A stretch of 64,000 bases of DNA, from assembly GCA_036873755.1 (NCBI GenBank), contig JAVTVY010018785.1, positions 19,349 to 83,348 on the forward strand, in the 5' to 3' direction. The notes under the pieces were generated by a model, which was given only the letters and a program-made list of their open reading frames with translations, made no database searches and was not told the origin of the DNA. Source of the stretch: Hanleya hanleyi (lineage: Eukaryota > Mollusca > Polyplacophora > Lepidopleurida > Hanleyidae). Below, one piece after another: positions 1 through 10,476 of this stretch (position 1 is the first letter of the stretch; each line of letters opens with the position of its first letter). A program made the translations under genes and the position numbers.

Positions 1-2514
1 TGATTGTTGTATGACGTCACAACACAACGTTGCTACAAGAAAGATACATTGTATGGGATTTTGTCCTCCCCGATTCAAACGTCCTCTGGCGGACAGGGGC
101 AAATACTCTTATCATGACAGAATGGAAACTTCCGTATTGAATCATGCTACTCTATGTATATGAAACAGATGACGTCACTGAGCACGTTATTGAGATAACG
201 TTGTGACTTTGTCATGTTATTTAAAAATGCCATCACCTTCACATTTGCCTCATTATTATCTTGATATATTTGTACGACCCTTGAGGGTTTCAGTTTTTAC
301 GGATATAGAAGATTGCTAAACGCTGACTTCTATCGAGTTCTTCTTTAGCGCGCTGTACAACTTGAGTCGGTGATATGGTCGTAATTGTCATCGTTTTAAG
401 CCATTCACCACGTGTATTAAGAGTTGAATTTCTTGTATTCGTATCCTGGGGTGAAGGTTGATGTAGTCTCCTTCCGCCATTCTGACGCCCTTCTTACCGT
501 ACCAAAGTCCTAGCCCGGTCTACGCATAATTTGATCCAAGCAAAACTCGATGCACCTGTATATTCTCCTATGTCCTCCTGTGAAATCCAACTTGCGAATA
601 GTAAAGGTCAACCAACATATTTCATCAATATTTCTATCCTACCTCTGGATTGCCATCGCAGTTTCGGAGGAGTACCTCAGAACCTACTTGCAAATAGACT
701 CATGCCATATTTCTAAATCGTATTAATACACCCTTAAGGTTGCCTGAAAATGAGAAAGAAAGTTTTTCTTATGTTTATGGAGAAAAGTTTATGAGGTCAT
801 GAATACGGATATGAGGCTGTTATTTTGGTGCCAGCATTGTATCGGAGCTAGATTGCACAAAATCATGGAAAGTAACTGGAAATGTCTATTAAGTTTCTTG
901 ACAAATTGGCAATAGATATAAACACCTGATTTTCGTAGTGGGTACTTTTGCCGTCTTGATATCTTTGGATATGTTCTGAAATATCAGCTCAAATTTCCGT
1001 GTTTCTGTTGTTGTTGGAAGTACAGGTCAGTCATGCAATTTTTTCTGAACGTTACATAACTTGACATGAATATGTTCCTGAAATCGATAGAATTATTTTC
1101 AAATATGACATATAAAGGAAACACAAGAAGTGTTCAAGAAATAACAGTACACTGCATCCTCTAGTACGGCGTGTTTTAATATCTTTTTAATACGCCATGA
1201 TGCATCCGGGTCTTTTTGTACCTTTTGTAGTTCGTTTTGATAGGAGCTTCTTTGATAGACTCGTCCATGATATAGACTAGTTTGTATATATTCATCTGTT
1301 TCCTTCACAACCTACGATGGATTTTAGTCAATTCCTCAGTCCACTTCGATGGATAATCCCATATGGAATGTGAAATTCTCATAGTATCACCTGGTCAAAT
1401 CGGAGAAATGTGGGTTGTCTCCCTTCTTTGAAATCTTCTCCAATCCCTCTATAATGGATTGGTGAGATTTGCTCTGTAGAGGTATTATCTATAAGAATCT
1501 GGAGAAGATAGCAATGAACAGAAAGTTGATTCCATTGTTATATTTAGAAGTATTAGCCAGATATAACAACATCAGTTGTCTCTTAACCAGACGCGTGTGA
1601 AATCTGGTCTGTCGGAAATACTCCTTCTATAGATCCTTCAAGGTATGGAGCGGAAGGTGTCGCACAGAGGAACTCGTCAGTATTTATCGCTGGCCGTAGA
1701 TGATTCTTCTAGTGTTGTCCACTTCAGAATGAGAAGGAAATTCAGCGTTTACTACGCATTTTGTACTTTCTGTCAGTGCCTTCACAAAGGTGACGTTCAG
1801 TCGAATGTCGGCTCTGCGTTGACACTTTGGAGCGCTTGTGAATTGGAGTGATGGGTCTTAGGGTGCAGTCCATGCCTAAATTATGTGCGACTAAACACAG
1901 GAATGGGTTCGGCTCCTCGTCCATAAATAGTTGTAAAATCGTCAACAAAACCCCCGTAGAGGTATATATTTTCTGAATGGGTATGCTGGTGCTATTTTTT
2001 CAGGAGACAAGTTAGCTATTGAAATTCAGTTTTCTCCAACTCCTTTGAAAACCTCAAAAAAATGTATGAAAATGTGTCAAATTCGACCCACCATCCAGAG
2101 AAAACGTACGAAATCATGTTCTTTTTATGCATGTGAAAAGGTCCCACCATTTTAAAATAGTGAAAAAACAGTGGGTCAATCTTCTCGTTTTGTGTAAAAT
2201 TTTATGATTTTCGCGTCTTGCAAAAGTGCAAATTTCGGCCTGCCAAATACTCACTTCCGCGCACGATTTCACGATTTCCATCATTGCTCTCTAGATTTGT
2301 ATCTACTACTGCTTATGCCGGTGCTAGGGGCCGTGTGGTCATATCATCCAAGTTTCCACATGAACAGGTACAATAAAAGCGTACCTGAGATACATCGCAT
2401 ATCACGAATCGTTAGATTATTGGTATGTGCTTTAGAATAGGTTAACCGGAAGACTATACTGTGAAGTCATGTGGCTCTGTCAGTATGTCGGCACCTCTTC
2501 CCACTTCCCTTATA
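1..2514. other. AT-rich intergenic DNA, no gene recognised
   Basis: Only short open frames (under 80 codons) occur here on either strand, and none resembles a known protein or keeps a consistent composition. I see no RNA gene, clear inverted repeat or tandem array. It is treated as host intergenic or old repeat DNA. Confidence 0.5.
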
Positions 2515-2702
2515 TGTGTTTTGATTTGGAGGAAATAAGGGCCTTTTTCCATCCGGCTACCTGGTAGAGTTACCTGTGTGTGCGTAGGAGGAGGAGGAGG
2601 AGGATGGAGAAGGGGGCGGAGAAGTCAGTGATTGTGATGGTGGTGGTGGTAGTGTTCGTGTGTAGTGGTGATGGTGTTGTGTGGTGTTGGTGGTGGTCGC
2701 CG
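2515..2702 (+). repeat. Left terminal inverted repeat of zinc-finger element
   Basis: This stretch is an imperfect reverse complement of 3888-4075. It contains GGTAGAGTTACCTGTGTGTG, then a GGA-rich run, then GGTGGT/GATGGT repeats. Part of the match is simple-sequence in character, but the non-repetitive outer 60 bp also match. Confidence 0.6.
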
Positions 2703-2827
2703 TGGTGGTGGAGCTGTCTGTACATATAGGGATTAACACGTGTCCCTCATCAGGTCACGAGTGAGTGAGTGAGGCGTACCCAACGCCTGTGAGGCGTACC
2801 CAACGCATGGACGCACTAACGATGGTG

Positions 2828-2930
2828 AGTGCGAGTGTGTGTGTATGTATGTGTGTGTGTGTGTGTATGCGTGTGTGCGTGTGTGTGTATGCGTGTGTGT
2901 GTGTATGTGTGTGTGTGAGTGAGCGAGTGA
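2828..2930. repeat. (TG)n microsatellite with TGTATG interruptions
   Basis: About 100 bp of alternating TG with ATG and CG interruptions lies between the left TIR and the 3' end of the zinc-finger gene. Open frames through it encode only Cys-Val or His-Thr runs and are not genes. Confidence 0.85.
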
Positions 2931-3150
2931 GTGGCCAAATACGGTCGTGTGTACACCATTAGCTTCAGTCTGTGCCCCCCTTTCGTCTTAACGCCATGAT
3001 ACAGATGAAAGAACAACAACAACAAGGATGATCGGTCAATCATTTTACTCTACCCTCCAGTACATCATACCCACGCTGGGGGAGCTGCGTTGAGTATGTT
3101 TACAATACTCGTATGCTCTTGTCCAATCAGAAGCCGCCATTTCAGAAAGT

Positions 3151-3720
3151 TCAATCTTGGGCGAGGGTCGCTTTTGGCATAAGCTTCGTCGGGCAGTCCA
3201 GGATATACTGTTGAAACAGCATGTCCTGAAACAGTTGTTTGCTCATTCTGATCGCATTTTCCAGGGTGGGTGGTAACTCCATATCCTCTTTCAAGTGACG
3301 CTTTGTCTTTATGATGAATCTGTGCGTGGGGTCGCCTTTCATTTCAAGCGGCAGCAGACTATACTCTTCATAGATCGCCATGGCTGTTTTCCTGATGTTC
3401 GGGCGCATTTGGATGTACGCCTGTTGTAAGTTATCCTGTCCGGTGTCTTCGATTACCGCACCTTGGGTATTAATAGCTTCATGCACAATACGATCCCAAA
3501 CGGTAGGTTCTTCCTCACTTCCTTGGGACGTAGGTTGACTATATGAGGTCAAGCTCTCCGTATCAGTAAATAGATCATAATCAGTTTCTGTTTCGGTATC
3601 ATTATCTGCCTCCTCAGTGGGCTCCTCGGAGTCTCCAATCCTATGTATATTCTTCTGGTGTCGCATCATATCGTAATGTCTGGTGAACGTGCGTTCGCAC
3701 TCAGAGCATGTATAACCCAT
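3151..3720 (-). CDS. C2H2 zinc-finger protein (Polinton-associated type)
   Basis: A 189-residue protein read from the ATG at 3720. The open frame extends further upstream, but a TATA box 46 bp before this ATG makes it the better start. Residues 3-26 form one C2H2 finger (C5, C8, H21, H26). Residues 28-75 are an acidic Glu/Asp/Ser/Thr linker. The rest is predicted helical, with the pattern DPTHRFIIKTKRHLKEDM followed by ENAIRMSKQLF. I recognise this finger-plus-helical-tail arrangement from proteins recurrent in invertebrate genomes near Polinton-like elements. Their function is not established; a DNA-binding role rests only on the finger. The frame is intact and is the sole gene between the flanking inverted repeats. 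Confidence 0.7.
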   Translation of the reverse strand: MGYTCSECERTFTRHYDMMRHQKNIHRIGDSEEPTEEADNDTETETDYDLFTDTESLTSYSQPTSQGSEEEPTVWDRIVHEAINTQGAVIEDTGQDNLQQAYIQMRPNIRKTAMAIYEEYSLLPLEMKGDPTHRFIIKTKRHLKEDMELPPTLENAIRMSKQLFQDMLFQQYILDCPTKLMPKATLAQD

Positions 3721-3765
3721 GTTGACGGCTGAACGTCGACTGTGCACGTTTTTGGAATACGTTTG

Positions 3766-3772
3766 CTTTATA
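3766..3772 (-). promoter_or_regulatory. TATA box of zinc-finger gene
   Basis: TATAAAG on the minus strand, 46 bp upstream of the ATG at 3720. Spacing and motif match the TATA boxes in front of several genes of the Polinton at 9.3-19.2 kb. Confidence 0.6.
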
Positions 3773-3887
3773 GACAGTAACGCCCGCCAACCTCCAGCTG
3801 AACGCTTCAACGCCCTTGTGAAATGACTCAGAAGCTCTGACTTTCTAGATATTCCATGGAATTGCCACTAATTTATCGAAATGCGGT

Positions 3888-4075
3888 GACGCCCGTCGTT
3901 ACCACCACCAAACACCACTACCATCACCACCACACACCACGACCACCACCACCACCACCACCACAATCACTCACTCCTCCTCCTCCACCCCCTCCGCCTC
4001 CTCATCCTCCTACGCACACACAGGTAACTATACCAGGTAGCTGGATGAAAAAAGACCCTCATCCCCTCCAAACGC
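3888..4075 (-). repeat. Right terminal inverted repeat of zinc-finger element
   Basis: Imperfect reverse complement of 2515-2702, with CCA/CCT-rich tracts and CACACACAGGTAACTATACC. Frames through it read as His/Pro runs and are not genes. Confidence 0.6.
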
Positions 4076-4251
4076 ACTCCATTGCACCCACTTTCTGTAC
4101 TACTCCCAACTGATCTATAAATAGAACAAGGGTTTTCCCAGAAAATTCCCCGAAAAATGAACCCTGACATTTTCTGCTTTCTGTACTACTAAACTTGATT
4201 ACTTCCCTTGGCTTTTACTTCCCTGAAATTGAAGGACTACACTATCTCAAT

Positions 4252-4282
4252 AATAACAACAACAACAACAACAACAACAACA
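4252..4282. repeat. (AAC)n microsatellite
   Basis: About ten AAC triplets, a simple-sequence tract between the zinc-finger element and the 152-bp array. Confidence 0.9.
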
Positions 4283-4329
4283 CCATTCTCATTTCTATGA
4301 CTCCGTTTTCTTTCTGTGAAAACATGCAC

Positions 4330-4885
4330 ACACCCATGATCGGCCTGAAGGAGCGCTTCACAAGGGTACCCTCCCCGACTCAGTACGCCCAATATGGGCC
4401 CACCTCGACCCCAAAACAACCCTTCCAATGGCCTTTTTCACAATTCCCTCTCTGTGCATGCACAGAATGTTGTAAACGGACGACACACTAGTCCAATCGG
4501 ATGCTCCACCCCGAGAGCTTCATGGTGACACCTCATATGGCCCAATCGAACCACTATTGGTCCACCTCGACCCCAACACGTTCATTCAAATATCCTTTTT
4601 CTACTGCGCATGCGCATAATAACGTCAGTTCCACCCCACACCCATCCAGTTGGACGGTCCTCCACGAATGCTTCACACTGATACCTCATACGACCCAACC
4701 GGACCACGGATGGTCCACCTAGACCCCAAAACGTCCATTCAAATACACGTTTTCTACTGCGCTTGCGCAGAATGACGTCAGTTCCATCCCACACCCACCC
4801 AGTTGGACGCTGCCCAGTGAGTGCTTCACCTTACACGACCCAATCGGACCACTATGGGTCCACCTAGAGGCCACCTTGCCCAGTG
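4330..4885 (+). repeat. Left tandem array of ~152-bp units with NRF1-like palindromes
   Basis: About 3.5 degenerate units. Anchor palindromes TGTGCATGCACA (4453), TGCGCATGCGCA (4605) and TGCGCTTGCGCA (4758) are spaced 152 and 153 bp apart. Each is followed by an AATG/AATAACGTCAG-like box and by CCAATCGGA-type and CACCTCGACCCCAA-type segments. The same unit, on the same strand, forms the longer array at 19,160-20,385. TGCGCATGCGCA matches the NRF-1 binding consensus and TGACGTCA the CRE consensus; protein binding here is inference. Confidence 0.75.
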
Positions 4886-5089
4886 CGCAACTTTTCAAAA
4901 AAAAATCAACGCTTGGCCTCGAGACCCCTCCCATCGTGTTCTACAGCTCGAGATGAAGAAAACAAGGGGCCGCACCCTATACCGCAAATGTCCATGAGTG
5001 GGTTTCCCATTGGGTCTAACATTGTCCAATGCGCCATAATGGACCTAACAGATCACTGGGGCCTTATGTAGACGACGATCACTCTTGTT

Positions 5090-5212
5090 GGGCCGTCACG
5101 TGACCGGGAATGATGTCACCGGAAGTGACCCGGATGTGACCTTTGACTCGGATGTGACCCAGATGTCACGTGACCGGAAGTTACGTCATCGTGACGTCAC
5201 CCCCACGTCCCG
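5090..5212. promoter_or_regulatory. Cluster of CRE/E-box/ETS-like motifs
   Basis: About 120 bp packed with GTGAC-containing boxes: CACGTGAC twice, GATGTGAC several times, ACCGGAAG twice, TTACGTCATCG and TGACGTCAC. The sub-repeat TGTGACCTTTGAC also occurs near 18,845, inside the right end of the Polinton. There is no adjacent gene I can recognise, so this may be repeat-derived rather than an active promoter. Confidence 0.4.
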
Positions 5213-6007
5213 CCACCATGGCAACGCCTCAGCCTCATTTTTCCTCGGGAATTTGCTCTCTTCCTACTACTGCCCTTGGCATATTCACTATGGAATGAGC
5301 TATCCTTCTCGTTTACATGGTCAATATACAAGAAATCTCCTTCATTTTGCACATTTTCAAGGTAAGGATGAGCCGAGATGCAGTGCATATAAGCAGATAT
5401 TGAATTTAATTGATTTTAGAAAACGAAAGCAGTAAATGTTATCGGTGATACTAGTCAACAAGGGTTGATCGAACAGTTGTTCATTGCAATTTTTCACACG
5501 GCGAGGAGGCCAGTCAAGGAAATGGAATCTACAATACAACCCTTTTCTGTCCGTATCGCTATATAACACCACACCAACTGTAATCTCCATACGATAAACA
5601 CGGTTTATATCCACATTTCGTGTAACATGCAGACTCACATGCCTAGGAAGGGAAGCATTTAATTGTATGGTTGTTGTGTTTTACTATCCACAATCTCATT
5701 AAGCAGAGGTGCTTTCCAAGGCTAGCTATCAGTACGACCGTTCCGTTATGTGCATTTCACGAAAAAGTCCAATGTAAGAGCAGAATTTTGGCAAGGCTTT
5801 GGTGTAAGACCTCCCATTGAAAAGGTAATATCCTGGACAAAAGACTGACAATACAACTTGCAGCAGATCCTTTGTCAATTATATTTCGTGAGTCTTACAC
5901 CAAATCGTTGCCAGAATTTTTGCGATGGAATGAACATTCGGAATTCTTCCTCATTCTAAAAGTAATATGCTAATCTTGAAAGTTAACGCCGTTGTAAGAA
6001 CTGTATG

Positions 6008-6038
6008 AAAATCGCGCAATGGAGCCTTGCGCGATTTT
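6008..6038. repeat. Perfect 12-bp hairpin
   Basis: AAAATCGCGCAA, a 7-nt loop, then TTGCGCGATTTT: a perfect 12-bp inverted repeat. The right arm recurs twice near 7264-7303, followed by AAAATTTT or AAAATG, suggesting a small dispersed element. Confidence 0.7.
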
Positions 6039-7670
6039 AAAATAGCACAAACATATTTGCTTACCTGATTTACGCCCACCAAAGCCCAACCATACAATTC
6101 ATCATTAAGACATGGATTTTCAAGTTAATGCAAATTCTGTAGGATGATTTCTGTCAAGTTTTGCCGATATTTTACAGCTTCAAGGCGTCACTGTTATATG
6201 GATTCGTGTGAAACTCATTTATTTGTATGTCTGGCACATCTTGCCTCGTGTTAATCAATAATTTGGTAATTGAGTTAAGGTCAGTTAAATTTATCACAGT
6301 TTTACTTTTTTCTCAAGTCGTTCTTCATGTTAATTCATTCGCATTATTCAGTTTTCAGTACGGTACAATATCATTCAGCATTATTTTACTGTTATGGTGT
6401 TCAGAAATTTTCCTGGTGGTTTGTACACCATTTTGTTGCTAAGTTAAAAACATACATGCGAAAGACTGGATCTTGATGACTGAAATCACACATTTTATAA
6501 ATTAGACCTGGGTAGCCACAGACGTGAAAATCAATTGAACTTTTCGCTGATGAATACACCATGCTGTAATTATCACTCTTATTTTATTGTTTTCAACAGT
6601 TGTAAACAAAACAACAAAGCTGAATCCATTAGGTATACAATAATATAATTTAACGGTTGGCAATTTTTCCAATTCCCACATTTAATAACATGAAAATGTT
6701 AACTATATTAAAATGTCCTGTTCATTCATTCTGTTTCAAGAATTTGGTAATATTTCCATATTTCCCTTTACAGATTAAAATCGAATTTCTTGAACTTTAA
6801 TCAAAATATTGTCAAGAAAAATGTGAGACTTTATTTTAGAATCTTATCAAAGAATTGCATGCCTACATTTGAACCATAACAATTCATGTTAATAATATAT
6901 TGCCAGATTTAAACATCATTTCGTCTGCGATTTCATCTCTGGTTTCGAGGTTTAGTATCGAGAAGCTCATTAAGACTTTCCCTTTAAAAAGAACTTTAAA
7001 TTAGTGTTAACCTTTTCTTGCGGATTTTCCAGATGACATTAGTCTTTTATAAGTTGTATATTCCCCTATAATTTCAGTCGAATGTCCTCCATGTTCACCC
7101 GTTCTAATGGAGTGTAAGTTTATCAAAACTTTTTAGGAGGAAACCTTAACTAAAGTACCTACACTGAGATTGAACACGAGACAGTGTGAACGAAATACTC
7201 AACAGTTTATTAACATGTAAATTAATCCTCTACTAAAACAAGAGAAGTTCGACAAGAAAAGTTCGTTGCGCGATTTTAAAATTTTGCGTTGCGCGATTTT
7301 AAAATGCTGGTGCAATCTTGAAACTTTAACAACGAACAGCACCAATTTAAAATCGAGCAGATTATTAAAATGCGCGTAACAAATGTATTCTGGAGATCAC
7401 AAGATGTAAAGAAATTATGTTTCTGATCTAAGTTTAAACTTCCTTAACTGTAATATTCCGGAGAGACTTTGGTTCGTCTCCTCGTGTACTTCTCTTTTTC
7501 CAAATGAAATTTATAGTGCGATACACTTAATCGTGTTGTTAATTGGGTTACCTCCCTTAGCACTCCCTCGCCAGCCCGAAAAGGTGCGAAAATATCAATT
7601 TTGACATTTTGTGTTTCATTTTCAATCCCGCGGTTACTGCAAGTCATCTCCACCTAAATCAGTGTGCCTT

Positions 7671-7720
7671 ACTCGTACCTTGACGCTTAATCGTATGGGG
7701 AACATAGGCAAGGTACGAGT
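7671..7720. repeat. 12-bp inverted repeat, 26-nt loop
   Basis: ACTCGTACCTTG and its perfect complement CAAGGTACGAGT are separated by 26 nt. No gene is adjacent and the role is unknown. Confidence 0.6.
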
Positions 7721-8520
7721 ACCCCAAACTGCCTTCGTACCAACTCCGTGACCAGATTGAGAAGCTGGACCATCTTTACAAGTCCAGATAAAGACTAAAT
7801 CCTCGCAATAAATCGATCGATACACTGGCTCAGGAGGATGAGCTGAAGGAGCTCTGAGCAGGTTTTCTACAGCGAATTTGTAATATTCTAGGTATATGAC
7901 AGTATTAGTTTCAGCTTACTTTATGCTCCGTATTTCCTTCATCTTTCTGGTATTATTACGAAGTATGAAAAGAAAAATTTGTTAGAAATTATTTCTTGTA
8001 ATTCTTGTTCCAAATGCAGTAGATGTTTACCTATACAATTTATTTACCGGTAGGTCTAAGATATATGAAATGTTGAAAAGGTAAATTCAGATCGCGAAAC
8101 TATATGATGACGAGTTTTGTGCGTCTAAATTATTCCATTTTAGGTGTATCGTTCACTGCATTATTTTCCTTTTACCCCGTATTCCTTTCTGATATTTTGT
8201 TAAGTCAAGTTTTCATGTCATGTCTTCAACGAACAAAGAAAACATATTATAGAAAAAGAAATAATATAAACACTGCATGGTTTGCACCGACTATATGCTT
8301 ATACCCTACTATAACAGTAAATTAATTTTAACATTATGATCCGGACCAGGCACATTGCTGGTGTATTTATTTATTTTTCTAGAATATGTAATTAATAAAT
8401 ACACATACATTTACTAGCTTGGGATGACCTTAGGTATAGCTAAACATCTATGGAAGTTGACAGTTAAGCGTATACCTTATAAGTTTAATTAAGTCCATGC
8501 ATTGTAATTAATCGTCTATA

Positions 8521-9279
8521 AGGCAAGCCAAAGTGCTTCTTATTCAGTGTCGTACCTAGCTTGTGATAAAGTCGAAAATTCTAATTGGGTATGTGACGTT
8601 TACATACGAAAAACTCCTTTGTGTGTGATGGTAATAAAGCCGATTTTTTTCCGCTCCAAAACCTGCCATATAACATTTGTCTTGACGTTAACACACTGAA
8701 ATATCCCCTTCGAAAAAACTGAGATGTTCAGTTGCATAAAAATGGAGATATGATTGATCAAAATGTGCTCCCGGGCTTATTTTCGTGAAGGTTTTTCTCC
8801 TGTAGCAAAAATATGACACCTCAAACCAAAACCATTCCTGGTTCAGTCTGTCCAATAAACAAACTTCCTAATATATTGTATGACAAAATTATTTTGATTT
8901 TATCTTATTTTTGCTATAAGAGAAAATCCCCACTGTAAATACCTAAAAAATATCAAATCAGACCGCGAGGAGCACATTTTGATCAATCGTATCTCCATTT
9001 TTATAAAATGGAGCATCGTAAGTTTTTCGAGGCTGATATTCAGTATGTAAACTTCCAGGAAAATCTGATTTGGAAGGATTTGGATTGAAACAAAAATGAA
9101 ATAAATCAGCTTGATCACCATCACACACAAGGAAGTTATTTCCGTATTGTCGCCACATATCCAAATTAGTGATAATTTCGGATATGGGAAATCCAATTTG
9201 AGGGACTTGACTTTCTGATATGACAAATTAGAATTTCCGATTTCGGATATTCTGAATAAAAAGCACCTTGGATTGCCAT
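8521..9279. mobile_element. Foldback (MITE-like) element of ~760 bp
   Basis: The two halves are inverted copies. The ends pair (GGCAAGCCAAAGTGCTTCTT against the complement of AAGCACCTTGGATTGCC). A middle segment pairs around TTGTGTGTGATGGT. The inner arms 8736-8771 and 8969-9004 match over 36 bp with about one mismatch. About 200 bp of loop separates them. The arms have many small differences, so it is old. It encodes nothing recognisable; frames at 8900-9226 lie within an arm. Its right end is about 25 bp from the left TIR of the Polinton. Confidence 0.75.
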
Positions 9280-9304
9280 ACGTCTACTGTCTCGCTTTCA
9301 GTAC

Positions 9305-9692
9305 TGAGGTCTTATGTTGAAGCTCTTTTGAAGCAGCATCCGATTGGACTCAGGGTTCGTCCGTGTTCAAGGGTCTGCGCATGCGCAGTCTGGTCGTAGT
9401 ATAGAAAGCAGGCATGTTGGGGATGCGTGGGTGTGTGTGTGTGTGTGACCCACCACTAGGGGTCCATGGTTGGGGTTGGGTGGTGGTGTGGGTTCTGCGC
9501 GCAGACGTCACTTCCGGGTTTCAATAAAACTACCTTCGAACACAGAAGAGTTCCAATGTTCCCCTTAGACGTAGGGTCCGGATCTTTAACCTCCGGGGTT
9601 TTTTCCGGCCCGGCCCGGCCCCGCCCCGCCCCGGCCGCAGCGCGCGCGCGCGCGCCTTATCCGGTGGCACGCCTGCGCGGGTGAATTTCGGA
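9305..9692 (+). repeat. Left TIR of the Polinton
   Basis: Closely matches the reverse complement of 18867-19247. Shared landmarks are TCTTATGTTGAAGCTC at the outer end, TGCGCATGCGCA (9375), a (GT)n stretch, the box GCGCAGACGTCACTTCCGGG, and a GC-rich inner tract ending in alternating CG. The open frame through it is an artefact of high GC. Confidence 0.85.
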
Positions 9693-9842
9693 TTATCCTA
9701 GGCCACTGATGGGCTACTTTCTCCATGGTGTTCGAAGCCAGTTTCACTGAATCCTCACATGTCTGTTATAGCCTTCATGCATTATGCTCATATAGAAAAC
9801 GCACAAGACAGGGTTTTTTTGGGCGAGATCTCATTTTGTTTT

Positions 9843-9848
9843 TTTATT
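9843..9848 (-). terminator. Polyadenylation signal after the protease gene
   Basis: AATAAA on the minus strand followed by an A-rich stretch, about 155 bp downstream of the protease stop codon and just beyond a series of hairpins. It is positioned to end the capsid/protease transcripts. Confidence 0.5.
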
Positions 9849-9885
9849 CAACAACAACAACGTGAGAACAACCACGTGAAAACTG

Positions 9886-10021
9886 AAGCCCAGAACAGGG
9901 GGCTTGTACATTGAAATCGATAAAACTTAAGCCCAGAACAGGGGGCTTGAACATTGAAAGAACTTAAGCCCAGAACAGGGGGGCTTGTACATTGAAAGAA
10001 CTTAAGCCCAGAACGGGGCTT
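9886..10021 (-). repeat. Four hairpin-forming repeats at the protease 3' end
   Basis: Four copies (about 9886, 9929, 9966 and 10004) of a 37-43-bp unit whose core is AAGCCC, a short loop, GGGCTT: a 6-bp perfect stem. The copies differ in the number of G residues. The unit nearest the gene encodes the last residues of the protease and its stop codon. The array ends about 40 bp before AATAAA, so it would form a hairpin ladder in the 3' UTR. Confidence 0.75.
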
Positions 10022-10475
10022 GTACATTGAAATGATGGGCGGCCCAGTCATATACGAGTACATCTCGGTCCTCGGCCTTGGGGTACTCGTCAAACATCTG
10101 TACGATGGTAGATAAGGGTCTTCCCCGGCATCGATGGTACAGGTAAAACAAGCAATATTGTCCGCACACGCTACTGGTCAGGCTTTGCAACGTTTGACTG
10201 TTCCAACACCACGTCTCTGTGCCTTGATCCATGAAGTCTGTTAAATCGGGATGGAGGGGTGGCAGGCCGTACGGGTCAAAGTATTCGCCCTGCTGTTCTG
10301 TCAAGTACACGCCCACCCAATGTTCACCGGGCCGATCCATCGGGTCCGTGTTGAGAACGTAAGCAGCAGGATACATACGGTCTAATGGGAACACATCTCG
10401 GGCGAACACCCCTTGAAACACCATACGTGTCTCTGGGTCATTCTCCAGCACGGTGGTTATCTGGTCTGTATCCAT
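10002..10475 (-). CDS. Adenain-like cysteine protease (Polinton PRO)
   Basis: A 157-residue protein of the adenovirus maturation-protease family (C5), which in Polintons is expected to process virion precursors. Visible active-site residues from the chosen start are His52 (GEHWVGVYL), Asp67 (YFDPYG), Gln97 and Cys104 (SSVCGQYC). The 7-residue Gln-Cys spacing equals that of adenain. The open frame continues upstream to 10535, but the ATG at 10475 begins one base after the stop codon of the major capsid gene (TAACATG), so I prefer it. The last seven or so residues (VQAPFWA) come from a hairpin repeat that follows the gene, implying the original C-terminus was replaced or extended. The frame is intact. 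Confidence 0.88.
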   Translation of the reverse strand: MDTDQITTVLENDPETRMVFQGVFARDVFPLDRMYPAAYVLNTDPMDRPGEHWVGVYLTEQQGEYFDPYGLPPLHPDLTDFMDQGTETWCWNSQTLQSLTSSVCGQYCLFYLYHRCRGRPLSTIVQMFDEYPKAEDRDVLVYDWAAHHFNVQAPFWA

Positions 10476-10476
10476 G

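Larger units (their letters stand above)
2515..4075 (-). mobile_element. Small TIR-flanked element carrying one zinc-finger gene
   Basis: Two inverted repeats of about 190 bp (2515-2702 and 3888-4075) enclose a single minus-strand gene with its own TATA box. Both arms contain the motif GGTAGAGTTACCTGTGTGTG or its close variant, followed by purine-rich GGA/GGT runs. Their homology extends outward to a GTTTGGAGG-like segment. The gene type (C2H2 finger plus a helical tail) and the TATA-close-to-ATG layout match the Polinton at 9.3-19.2 kb. I infer a Polinton-derived non-autonomous element. The TIR sequences of the two elements do not match, so it need not be mobilised by the same element. No transposase is encoded. 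Confidence 0.55.
5213..8520. other. AT-rich intergenic DNA, no gene recognised
   Basis: No open frame over about 95 codons and none recognisable. The stretch holds small hairpins (6008-6038, 7671-7720) and the dispersed motif TTGCGCGATTTTAAAA at 6027 and as a close pair near 7264 and 7287. Confidence 0.5.

Noticed and set aside
2557..2739. His/Pro/Thr-rich frames and the (TG)n frames at 2.6-4.1 kb
   Set aside because: Low-complexity products of simple repeats within the zinc-finger element's TIRs and microsatellite.
9466..9684. Open frame through the left Polinton TIR (and its partner 18,873-19,208)
   Set aside because: Both frames simply reflect GC-rich inverted repeats; they mirror each other and have no protein-like features.
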